Part shown: positions 7,098 through 14,375 of the stretch, piece by piece
Position numbering within the stretch: position 1 is the stretch's first letter
How the letters are laid out: every line of letters begins with the position of its first letter
Origin: an uncultured Actinomycetes bacterium
GTDB taxonomy: Bacteria > Actinomycetota > Coriobacteriia > Coriobacteriales > Atopobiaceae
DNA: 64,000 nt
Direction of reading: 5' to 3'
Assembly: GCA_900315165.1 (NCBI GenBank)
Contig: OMXZ01000001.1
Location: 1 to 64,000, forward strand
Notes under the pieces: generated by a model
Told to the model about the DNA's origin: nothing
The model's input: the letters and a program-made list of their open reading frames with translations, nothing else
Database searches by the model: none
Made by a program: the position numbers and the translations under genes

Positions 7098-8924
7098 ATG
7101 GCTAGGCTTCACGTGATGGAGCGCAGCGAGGAGCAGCGGATTATGGACGAGCTGCACGCTGCGGTCGGCCGCCGGCTGGCCGTCAGCTCGCTGGCACCCT
7201 GTCCGGTCGAGTTCACGATGTCGTTCATCGACATGTGCTCGACCCAGAGCTGCGGCAAATGCACCCCCTGCCGCGTGGGGCTACGCACCCTGCGTCACAT
7301 GCTGAGCGACGTGCTGCGCGGGCACGGGACGATGCAGACCGTCAACGACATCGAGCGCCTCGCGCAGGCAATTTACCTTTCGGCCGACTGCGCAATCGGG
7401 TTCGAGGCGGGCGCGATGGCACTCGAGGCGGTGCGCGGCTTCCGCGACGACTTCGAGCACCATGTGACCTTCCACGCCTGCGGATTCGAGCAGTCCGTCA
7501 AGGTCCCCTGCGTCTCGGGCTGCCCGGCGGGCGTGGACATCCCCGGCTATATCGCGCTAGTCGGGGCCGGGCGCAACGCCGACGCCGTCCGCTTGATCCG
7601 CAAGGACAACCCCCTGCCCGTGGTGTGCGGCCTCGTGTGCGAGCACCCCTGCGAGATCAACTGCCGCCGCGGCATGGTGGACAACCCCATCAACATCCGC
7701 GCGATCAAGCGCTACGCCACCGAGCACATGGAGCACGACTACACGCCCCGCCTCGCCCCCAAGACGGGCAAGCGCGTTGCCGTCGTCGGCGGCGGCCCGG
7801 CCGGCCTGTCGTGCGCCTACTACCTCACGCTCATGGGCCACGACGTCACGATCTACGAGGCCCGCCGCCACCTGGGCGGCATGCTGCGCTACGGCATCCC
7901 CAACTACCGCCTGCCGCGCGAGCGCCTGGACGAGGAGATCGGCTGGATCCTGAACCTGGGCGTGAAGGCGGAGCTCGGCCACAAGGTGGAGGGCGACCTC
8001 GCGCAGCTCCGGCGCGACTACGACGCTGTCTACCTGGCCGTCGGCGCTCATGCGGACCGCAAGCTCGGCCTTCCCGGTGAGGATGCCGAGGGCGTCGAGA
8101 GCGCCGTGGCCATGCTGCGCGCGATCGGCGACGACGAGATCCCCGACTACCGCGGCCAACGCGTGTGCGTGATCGGCGGCGGCAACGTGGCCATGGACGT
8201 GGCCCGCTCGGCCGTGCGCGCCGGCGCCGACAAGGTCTCGATCGTCTACCGTCGCCGCGCAGCGGACATGACGGCGCAGGACGAGGAGATCGCCGGTGCC
8301 CAGGCCGAGGGGTGCGAGCTGCTCGAGCTGAACGCCCCGGTGCGCATCGAGCACGACGAGGCGGGCAAGGTCTGCGGCCTCGTCGTCCAGCCGCAGATCA
8401 TCGGCTCCTACCGCGGCGGCCGCCCGTCGCCCCGGCCGGCCGACTCCCCCGAAGTCACCATCCCCTGCGAGCGCGTGATGGTCGCGATCGGCCAGGCCAT
8501 CGAGAGTCTGCCCTTCGAGGAGCAGGGCGTCGCCGCCAACCGCGGCCGCATCCAGGTGGCCGAGGACTCATCGGTCCCCGGTATGGACGGCGTCTTCTCA
8601 GGCGGCGACTGCCAGACTGGCCCCGCCACGGTGATCCGCGCCGTGAACGCCGGCAAGGTCGCGGCGGGCAACATCGACAACTACCTGGGCTTCGACCACA
8701 AGATCACGCTCGACGTGGACCTGCCGCCCGTCACCTCCGCCAGCATCGGCGAGTGCGGCCGCTGCGAGACCGTCCTGCGCGAGGCGGAAGACCGCAAGCA
8801 CGACTTCGACATGATCGAGAAGGGCCTCACCCGCGAGGAGGTCGAGCAGGAGTGCTCCCGCTGCCTGCACTGCGACCACTTCGGCATGGGCGCCTTCCGC
8901 GGCGGAAGGGAGCTCCAATGGTAA
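7098..8924 (+). CDS. Hydrogenase-associated NAD(P)-linked flavoprotein (NuoF-type FeS domain fused to GltD-like domain)
   Basis: A 608-residue two-part protein. Residues 40-110 match the C-terminal 4Fe-4S domain of NuoF/HydB (Cys47, then SCGKCTPCRVG). The rest is a glutamate-synthase small-subunit (GltD)-like FAD/NAD(P) oxidoreductase: CPAGVDIPGY near 140, a first dinucleotide site VVGGGPAGLSCAY near 229, a second VIGGGNVAMDVARS near 357, and a final Cys motif CSRCLHCDHF near 590. It overlaps the hydrogenase gene by 7 nt. The NuoF FMN/NADH-binding half is absent, so pyridine-nucleotide binding must come from the GltD part. HydDB-style group A2 enzymes are described as glutamate-synthase-linked; I infer the same architecture here. 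Confidence 0.85.
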   Translation: MARLHVMERSEEQRIMDELHAAVGRRLAVSSLAPCPVEFTMSFIDMCSTQSCGKCTPCRVGLRTLRHMLSDVLRGHGTMQTVNDIERLAQAIYLSADCAIGFEAGAMALEAVRGFRDDFEHHVTFHACGFEQSVKVPCVSGCPAGVDIPGYIALVGAGRNADAVRLIRKDNPLPVVCGLVCEHPCEINCRRGMVDNPINIRAIKRYATEHMEHDYTPRLAPKTGKRVAVVGGGPAGLSCAYYLTLMGHDVTIYEARRHLGGMLRYGIPNYRLPRERLDEEIGWILNLGVKAELGHKVEGDLAQLRRDYDAVYLAVGAHADRKLGLPGEDAEGVESAVAMLRAIGDDEIPDYRGQRVCVIGGGNVAMDVARSAVRAGADKVSIVYRRRAADMTAQDEEIAGAQAEGCELLELNAPVRIEHDEAGKVCGLVVQPQIIGSYRGGRPSPRPADSPEVTIPCERVMVAIGQAIESLPFEEQGVAANRGRIQVAEDSSVPGMDGVFSGGDCQTGPATVIRAVNAGKVAAGNIDNYLGFDHKITLDVDLPPVTSASIGECGRCETVLREAEDRKHDFDMIEKGLTREEVEQECSRCLHCDHFGMGAFRGGRELQW

Positions 8925-10780
8925 AGACGCAGGAAAAGACACCCGTGGCGGCCGCCACCGTCACCCTCAGCGTGGACGGCCGCGAGGTCACCGTGCCCGC
9001 CGGCACCACGATCCTGGACGCCTGCCGTGCCGCCGGGGCCGACGTCCCCACCCTCTGCTACCTGCGCGAGCTCAACGAAATCGGCTCCTGCCGCATCTGC
9101 GTGGTGGAGGTCGAGGGCGCCCCGCGCCTCGTCGCCGCCTGCAACAACGTCGCCGGCGAGGGAATGCGCATCCTCACCAACAGCCCGCGCGTCCGCCTGG
9201 CCCGGCGCGAGAACATGATGCTTTTGCTCTCCCAGCACAACTCCTCGTGCACCACTTGCACGCGCTCGGGCAACTGCACGCTGCAGTCCGTGGCGGTTGA
9301 CCTGGGCGTGATCGACTTCCCCTATCCCAAGATCATCGACCCCTCCGACTGGCCAGCGGACTTCCCGCTGATCCGCGACAACACCAAGTGCATCCGCTGC
9401 ATGCGCTGCATCCAGGAGTGCGAGAAGGTCCAGGCTTCCAGTATCTGGGGCCTCACCAACCGCGCGACACACACCCGCGTGGGCGTGGCGGGCGGCCTCG
9501 ACATCCGCGACGTGGACTGCACGCTGTGCGGCCAGTGCATCACCCACTGCCCCACCGGCGCCCTGCGCGAGCGCGACGACGTAATGCGCGTCTACGAGGC
9601 GCTCGCCGATCCGACCGTCACCACGATCGTGCAGATAGCGCCCTCGGTCCGCACGTCCTGGGGCGAGTACTGGGGGCTCTCCAAGGAGGAGGCCACCGTC
9701 GAGCGCCTGGTCGCGGCCCTGCGCCCGATGGGCTTCGACTACATCGTCAACACGGACTTCTCCGCCGACCTCACGATCATGGAGGAGGGCACCGAGCTGC
9801 TCGCCCATATGAAGAACGCGGACAAGGCCGCGGCCGCCGGCTCGGACCCCGCTGCGGCCGCGTCGCCCGTCTATCCGATGTTCACCTCCTGCTGCCCGGG
9901 CTGGGTCCGCTTCGTCAAGGCTCACTACCCCCAGCTCGTCGATGACGTCTCGACCAGCAAGAGCCCGCAGCAGATGTTCGGCGCGGTGGTCAAGAGCTAC
10001 TACGCCGAGCTGCTGGGCCTCGACCCGCACAAGGTCTTCTCTGTCTCGATCATGCCCTGCGTGGCCAAGAAGGCCGAGGCCGGCTATGCCAACATGAACG
10101 ACGCCTGCGGCGATCCCGACGTGGACTGCGTGCTCACGGTGCGCGAGGTCATGCGCATGCTGCGCGCCGACCACGTCGACCCGCGGCTGCTGGCGGACGA
10201 CGCCTTCGACGAGCCGCTCGGCTACGGCACGGGCGCGGGCATCATCTTCGGCGCGACGGGCGGCGTGATGGAGGCGGCCCTGCGCACGGCCCACTACCTC
10301 GTGACCGGCAAGGCACCGGCTGATGATATGTTCGCCGACGTCCGCGGCGAACGCGGCTGGAAGGAGGCCACCTTCGACCTGGCAGGCACTCCGGTGCGCG
10401 TGGCCGTGGCGAGCGGCCTGGCCAATGCGGACGCGCTTTGCCGCGCGGTCGTGTCGGGCGAAGTCGCCTACGACTTCGTCGAGGTCATGGCCTGTCCCGG
10501 CGGCTGCGTGGGCGGTGGCGGTCAGCCCATCCATGACGGCGAGGAGCTCGCCGGTTCGCGCGGAGAGGTGCTTTACGGCCTCGACCGTGTGGCCAAATAC
10601 CGCAATTCCTACGAGAACCCGGCGATCGTCCACTGCTATAACGAGTATCTCGGCGAGCCCCTGTCCGAGCGTGCCGAGCAGCTGCTCCACACCGACCAGC
10701 ACGCCTGGAAGATGCCCAGCGAGTGGATTCGCGCGGCCGAGGACGCGCCCGACGCTGAAGACCCCGGCGTGGACTGGTAA
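8918..10780 (+). CDS. [FeFe] hydrogenase, group A type catalytic subunit
   Basis: A 620-residue enzyme for reversible H2/proton conversion. In order: an N-terminal 2Fe-2S domain (Cys47, Cys58, Cys61, Cys75); a His-Cys3 FeS site (HNSSCTTC, residues 107-120); two 4Fe-4S motifs (CIRCMRCIQEC at 158-168, CTLCGQCITHC at 201-211). All three H-cluster motifs follow: TSCCPGW at 323, MPCVAKKAE at 379 and EVMACPGGCVGGGGQP at 522. A small-subunit-like tail ends near HCYNEYLGEP. All expected cluster ligands are present, including the proton-relay Cys of TSCCP. The gene overlaps the flavoprotein gene, so electrons probably pass to or from NAD(P) through that partner. Cytosolic. Confidence 0.95.
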   Translation: MVKTQEKTPVAAATVTLSVDGREVTVPAGTTILDACRAAGADVPTLCYLRELNEIGSCRICVVEVEGAPRLVAACNNVAGEGMRILTNSPRVRLARRENMMLLLSQHNSSCTTCTRSGNCTLQSVAVDLGVIDFPYPKIIDPSDWPADFPLIRDNTKCIRCMRCIQECEKVQASSIWGLTNRATHTRVGVAGGLDIRDVDCTLCGQCITHCPTGALRERDDVMRVYEALADPTVTTIVQIAPSVRTSWGEYWGLSKEEATVERLVAALRPMGFDYIVNTDFSADLTIMEEGTELLAHMKNADKAAAAGSDPAAAASPVYPMFTSCCPGWVRFVKAHYPQLVDDVSTSKSPQQMFGAVVKSYYAELLGLDPHKVFSVSIMPCVAKKAEAGYANMNDACGDPDVDCVLTVREVMRMLRADHVDPRLLADDAFDEPLGYGTGAGIIFGATGGVMEAALRTAHYLVTGKAPADDMFADVRGERGWKEATFDLAGTPVRVAVASGLANADALCRAVVSGEVAYDFVEVMACPGGCVGGGGQPIHDGEELAGSRGEVLYGLDRVAKYRNSYENPAIVHCYNEYLGEPLSERAEQLLHTDQHAWKMPSEWIRAAEDAPDAEDPGVDW

Positions 10781-10792
10781 GCAGGGGGTCCG

Positions 10793-11068
10793 ATGGAGCG
10801 GCAATCCGTGCGCTTCGTGGGGTTCGTCCAGGGCAGGGGCTTCCGCTGGGCATGTTGGAACTGCGCGCGGAAGGCCGGGGTCACCGGTTGTGTGCGCAAC
10901 GAGCGCGACGGCTCCGTGACCGCCGAGGTCCAGGGCGATTCCGCGCAGATATACGACTTCTACCTGCGGCTCGAGGACCTTGTGGACGGATACGGCAGCG
11001 GGTGGAGCCGCGGATCGTCGCATGAGCTTCCCGTCGTCGCGGGCGAGGCCAAATTCGTGGTCCGGTAA
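10793..11068 (+). CDS. acyP: Acylphosphatase
   Basis: A 91-residue protein with the acylphosphatase core: VRFVGFVQGRGFRWACW holds the phosphate-binding loop and catalytic Arg18, and VRNERDGSVTAEVQG holds the catalytic Asn near residue 40. It hydrolyses acyl phosphates such as acetyl phosphate or carbamoyl phosphate. The normal family length is 90-100. It starts 12 nt after the hydrogenase stop, so it probably shares that mRNA. A tidy hairpin follows. The usual Val of the loop (GVGFR) is Arg here. Whether it has any role with the hydrogenase is unknown. Confidence 0.85.
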   Translation: MERQSVRFVGFVQGRGFRWACWNCARKAGVTGCVRNERDGSVTAEVQGDSAQIYDFYLRLEDLVDGYGSGWSRGSSHELPVVAGEAKFVVR

Positions 11069-11075
11069 TCGGTAA

Positions 11076-11114
11076 ACGTTCTACCTGCGGTTATAGAAAC
11101 CGCAGGTAGAACGT
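11076..11114. terminator. 17-bp perfect hairpin closing the hydrogenase operon
   Basis: Arms ACGTTCTACCTGCGGTT and AACCGCAGGTAGAACGT are exact reverse complements, with a 5-nt loop, starting 8 nt after the acylphosphatase stop codon. No T run follows, so it may be a mRNA 3'-end or repeat element rather than an intrinsic terminator. Confidence 0.5.
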
Positions 11115-11657
11115 GCCATTGAGAGGCATGAGGAGCGGCGGGAACGACTCCTCGCGACCCTTGGGCCATAACGCGCGTCCCACCCCCGCAAATTGCGCCT
11201 CAGCGTCTCTATCGTGATTTGCGCAGGTAGCCTGCTTATTATTTTTTCCGCTGGGTTCGAGGAAAAATGCCGTATTAGCCCAGGTGTGGAATCGCATCTA
11301 TCTTTCAGACGATTTACCTGCTGGTTTGTACGTGCCAGTATTTCACGGTCCCTTATCGGGCTCATTTTTCATGCCTCCCACCTGGGGCGGAAGGAGGCTT
11401 CCTGGCGTCTATGCGGCGTGAAATGAAGACAAAAAGTACCACATTTGTATGTTTAATATATTATATTCGCAGGGTAATTTCCCATCAATATTCGTATTGT
11501 ATGCTTATTTGCGGTACTTTCTGGGACATCATTTCTCCCACGTTGAGCAACGCTGCCCACAAACCCCAGCTAGCCTCGCAGCAAACCGACGCACATACCA
11601 CATCGAGGTGTATTTTGCGTAGCTGCTGCTTGCCGTACACCACAGTAGGCTGGGACC
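11115..11657. other. AT-rich intergenic stretch without a convincing gene
   Basis: About 540 bp, clearly richer in A+T than its surroundings from 11400 to 11530. Short open frames here have poor codon use and no good ribosome-binding site. It contains an inverted pair AAAGTACCACA (11433) / TGCGGTACTTT (11510). It could be a remnant of a mobile element or phage DNA; no transposase or integrase fragment is recognisable. Confidence 0.5.
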
Positions 11658-12380
11658 TTAGACCTCCTGGCGCATGGCCACCGTGCTGAAGGAGAAGCAG
11701 TCCGGCCGGTGGTGCGAGCGGGTGTACTCGAACATGAGTCCCTCGGAGTCGAAGACGTGGTTGGTGACCACGGCCACACAGTCGTAGCCGTCCAGGTCCA
11801 GGTAGGCACGATCATCCTTGTCCACCGTCTCCACCGTGATGGTGCGCTTACTCATGGTCACGTGCATGCCCAGCGTGCCCTCCAGATATGCGAAGACGGA
11901 CCGCTTTGCGATCTCGCGCGTGAGGCCGGGCATCGCGCGCTGCAGGAAATAGTTGTCGTCCAGGATGAGGGCCTTGCCCTCGATGCGGCGGACGCGCTTG
12001 AGGTGCCAGAGGGGCTCCCCCACCGCAAAGCCCGACCGTGCGGCGAGCGCCTCGTCGCAGACGACCTCCTCGAAGGCCGGGATCTCGGTCACGGCGTTCA
12101 TGTGGTTGCGGGCGCTGGCCTCGGCGAAGGTTTCGAGCCCGCCCAGCTCGAAGGGGGCGCGGTGCTGGGGCAGGTAGGTCACGCGCACGCCCTTGCCGTG
12201 GATGGGCTGGACGTAGCCCTGCTGCGCGAGCATGGCGATGGCGCGGCGGACCGTGTTGTGCGAGCACTGGAAGCGCTCGACCAGCTGGCTCTCGGACGGG
12301 ATGAAGGACTGGTAGGGCCACTCCCCCGACCTCAGCGACTCCAGAAGCGTCCGATAGATGTCCCCGTAGACCGCCCTCAT
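11658..12380 (-). CDS. treR: GntR/HutC-family repressor, TreR-like
   Basis: A 240-residue regulator with an N-terminal GntR winged helix (residues 2-70; IPSESQLVERFQCSHNTVRR) and a C-terminal UTRA ligand domain. The length and the VYGDIYRTLLESLRSGEW start resemble trehalose-operon repressors, which sense trehalose 6-phosphate. The ATG at 12380 follows AAGGGAG; longer in-frame starts run through the operator region and are rejected. It is divergent from a broken PTS EIIBC gene whose EIIB start resembles trehalose permeases. The name treR is therefore likely but not proven. Confidence 0.7.
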   Translation of the reverse strand: MRAVYGDIYRTLLESLRSGEWPYQSFIPSESQLVERFQCSHNTVRRAIAMLAQQGYVQPIHGKGVRVTYLPQHRAPFELGGLETFAEASARNHMNAVTEIPAFEEVVCDEALAARSGFAVGEPLWHLKRVRRIEGKALILDDNYFLQRAMPGLTREIAKRSVFAYLEGTLGMHVTMSKRTITVETVDKDDRAYLDLDGYDCVAVVTNHVFDSEGLMFEYTRSHHRPDCFSFSTVAMRQEV

Positions 12381-12411
12381 ACCGAAAAACTCCCTTCTTT
12401 TCTTTTTAAAC

Positions 12412-12534
12412 TTATTCAAATCACATAAACGACCGTTCGCCACCCAAAACCCGCCGTTCACGAGAACCCCAGAATCTGCTTGAACACTCATTTGAATAAG
12501 TACATACTGTTCGTGTCGGAAGTTATTCGAATAA
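12412..12534. promoter_or_regulatory. Three TreR-like operator copies between treR and the PTS remnant
   Basis: A perfect 12-bp palindrome TTATTCGAATAA sits at 12523-12534. Related sites are TTATTCAAATCA at 12412-12423 and TCATTTGAATAA at 12488-12499, each matching 10 of 12. The spacing suggests one site controls the repressor gene and two control the divergent PTS gene. The GntR-family neighbour is the obvious binder. Confidence 0.6.
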
Positions 12535-12545
12535 GTACGGCATAA

Positions 12546-12752
12546 GACGCCAAGGAGTTGCTCCGGCTTGTCGGCGGCAAGGAGAACATCGCGGCGGTCA
12601 CGCACTGCATGACCCACATGCGACTCGCCCTGCAGGATCCCGCGAAGGCCGACGTCAAGGCCGCCTCGGCCAACAACCAGAACAAGCTCCAGCAGCTCAT
12701 GGGCGCCATCGCCGAGGTCTTCGCCCCGCTCGCCGCGCTCGCTGCGCCCGCT
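12546..12752 (+). pseudogene. Remnant of a trehalose-type PTS EIIBC gene
   Basis: The frame begins DAKELLRLVGGKENIAAV, a typical EIIB N-terminus, with the phosphorylatable Cys in THCMTHMRLAL. After about 38 residues the rest of EIIB is missing and the frame jumps to NKLQQLMGAIAEVFAPLAAL, which looks like the linker and first membrane helix of EIIC. Everything after that is gone. At the front a stop codon (TAA) directly precedes the EIIB sequence, and no ATG or ribosome-binding site remains beside the operator. So the gene has lost its start, half of EIIB and nearly all of EIIC. Confidence 0.7.
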
Positions 12753-12798
12753 ACAGAGCAGGCGAGGGTCGGGCCCTCCCGACCTGCGAGTTTCTTCT

Positions 12799-12847
12799 CG
12801 GACCCCCGTCTGCTCTGTATCCCATCCGCAGAGAGGACGGGGGTCCG
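12799..12847. repeat. Nested inverted repeat
   Basis: Outer arms CGGACCCCCGTC / GACGGGGGTCCG pair perfectly over 12 bp; inside, CTCTG / CAGAG can pair. The inner sequence CTGCTCTGTATC recurs about 80 bp downstream. It lies in the gene-free stretch after the PTS remnant. Confidence 0.55.
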
Positions 12848-13009
12848 GCTATGCCGACCTGGTCTTTTTCCGCCCGACCCCTCTCTGCTCTGTATCGTCC
12901 TCCTGTGCAGATGGGGTTAAAGCTTGGGCAGATGAAAACTAAAGTATGGGCGGGGCGAAAAAATAAATAGTAGGCCGGGCTAAGACGGGCCATCGTCATT
13001 TTTTTCTCC

Positions 13010-13206
13010 CACACCCCCATATCGTTGGTAGAGCGAAACCAACAATGAGGGGGTGTGACCAGAAAAACCGCAGGTCGCGAGATTCACACCCCCGTATCCT
13101 TGGTAATTCGAATACCAACGATGCGGGGGTGCGAGCCATAAAAGCCCAGTTGAGCGGGGCGACACCCCCGCATCGTTGGTAGAGGGTTACCAACGATGCG
13201 GGGGTG
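13010..13206. repeat. Array of three long hairpins
   Basis: Three related palindromes in a row: 13010-13057 (20-nt arms, three mismatches), 13087-13131 (19-nt arms, two mismatches) and 13163-13206 (19-nt arms, perfect; arm CACCCCCGCATCGTTGGTA). Loops are 6-8 nt. The spacers between units are unrelated in sequence. It fills the gap between the PTS remnant and the LpdD-IDI gene. The short open frames crossing it are by-products of the repeat. It could be a REP/MITE-type element or a strong 3'-end structure for the minus-strand operon. Confidence 0.75.
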
Positions 13207-13307
13207 CGGGACTCGGAACCTGGGTGCGTATCACGTGTTGCGAAGGCGAGACACAGGACGCAGATCGCGGGATACGGGGCGAGGTTGATGAGGCGGGCGC
13301 AGCACGA

Positions 13308-14375
13308 CTATCGGGAGGCCAGGACCAGACGGAGGGCCTCCGGCAGCCAGGCCGTATAGCGATCGGGATGCTCCGCGACGTCGCGCGACAGGTCGTTCAG
13401 CACCACCCAGCGCCAGTCCATAACCTCGGCGGGGTCGGGATTGAGCGTGAAAGCGGGATCAGGGTCGGGGTCGGAGGCGAGGGCAGGGTTGAGTGCGGGG
13501 CCGGGGTCGGACGCACCGGCCCACTCCCCCACCAGCACGTGGTCGTACTCGTACTCGGTGATGCCGTTCGCGAAGGCGGCGCGGTAGACGAAGCTGCCGA
13601 CCTCGTTGCAGTCCACGCCTGAAACGCCCAGCTCCTGGGCCAGACGGCGGGAAACGGCCTCGGCCAGGGTCTCGCCCGCCCGCGGATGCGAGCAGCAGGA
13701 GTTGGTCCACAGGCCGCCCGAATGGTACTTGCCCAGCGCGCGGCGCTGCAGGAGCAGGCGGTCGCCGTCGAGCAGGAAGACCGAGAAGGCACGGTGGAGC
13801 TGGCTGCGGCGGTGCACGTCGAGCTTCTCACCGGTCCCGACCTCGCGGTCCGCAAAGTCGACGAGGATGAGACGGTCGCGCGCCGCGGGGTCGGCGGATG
13901 GGTCGCCCGCCAGCTTCGCGACCAGCGCATCCACACAGGCGTCCACGTTGGCGCCGATAGTCGCGAGGTCGTCGGCCGTGGCGTCCTCCACATGGATGCC
14001 GGCCGCCACGCTCACGGCGCACCCGCACGCGATCGCGAGCCGGCGCGCCACGCCCCGCGCGGCCTCGGCATCCTTGTGGCCGGGCAACGTGGCGTCCCAC
14101 ACGTCGGCACGCGAGAGCTGCCGTCCGCCCAGCTCGGGGCCGGGAGCCGCCAGCGCCTGCCCGCCCACGTGGGGCACCTCGCCGCCGTAGAGATAGCAGG
14201 CGAGACCCCCGCCGTCGGGCGCGGCCGCGGCCTCTAGGGTCACGCCACAGCGCCCCTCCCCCGCATGGGTCGCGAAGCGGCGCAGGGCCTGCGAATCGCT
14301 CGCGGCCTGCATGCTGTATGCAGCCTGCAGGCCACCCGCGACCTGGAAATCGCTTGCGGCCAAAGGATCGCCCAT
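13308..14375 (-). CDS. Fusion of LpdD-like prenyl-flavin helper domain and type 1 isopentenyl-diphosphate isomerase
   Basis: A 355-residue two-domain protein. Residues 42-152 resemble LpdD, the small partner found with UbiD decarboxylases: GGEVPHVGGQALAAPGPEL, then LPGHKDAEAARGVARRLA and AGIHVEDATADDL. Residues 165-355 are a type 1 IPP isomerase: GLWTNSCCSHPRAGE carries the catalytic Cys (227/228), GETLAEAVSRRLAQELG is the Nudix-like helix, and TEYEYDHV holds the second acidic catalytic site. A Pro/Asp-rich insertion (about 288-316) lengthens the isomerase. The enzyme would make dimethylallyl diphosphate, the prenyl source for UbiX. The start codon overlaps the ubiX stop (TGATG) after GGGAGG. 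Residues 1-40 are low-complexity. The isomerase call is near certain; the LpdD call is good. Confidence 0.85.
   Translation of the reverse strand: MGDPLAASDFQVAGGLQAAYSMQAASDSQALRRFATHAGEGRCGVTLEAAAAPDGGGLACYLYGGEVPHVGGQALAAPGPELGGRQLSRADVWDATLPGHKDAEAARGVARRLAIACGCAVSVAAGIHVEDATADDLATIGANVDACVDALVAKLAGDPSADPAARDRLILVDFADREVGTGEKLDVHRRSQLHRAFSVFLLDGDRLLLQRRALGKYHSGGLWTNSCCSHPRAGETLAEAVSRRLAQELGVSGVDCNEVGSFVYRAAFANGITEYEYDHVLVGEWAGASDPGPALNPALASDPDPDPAFTLNPDPAEVMDWRWVVLNDLSRDVAEHPDRYTAWLPEALRLVLASR

Noticed and set aside
8165-8917. Upstream in-frame extension of the hydrogenase gene
   Set aside because: It overlaps the GltD-like flavoprotein in another frame and reads as Arg-rich noise; the 2Fe-2S domain begins right after the ATG at 8918.
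12751-13193. Several small minus-strand frames with repeated LYQRYGGV-like peptides
   Set aside because: The repeated peptides are simply translations of the hairpin repeat.
13010-13206. CRISPR array
   Set aside because: Only three units, each itself a full palindrome, with imperfect arms and no cas genes nearby.
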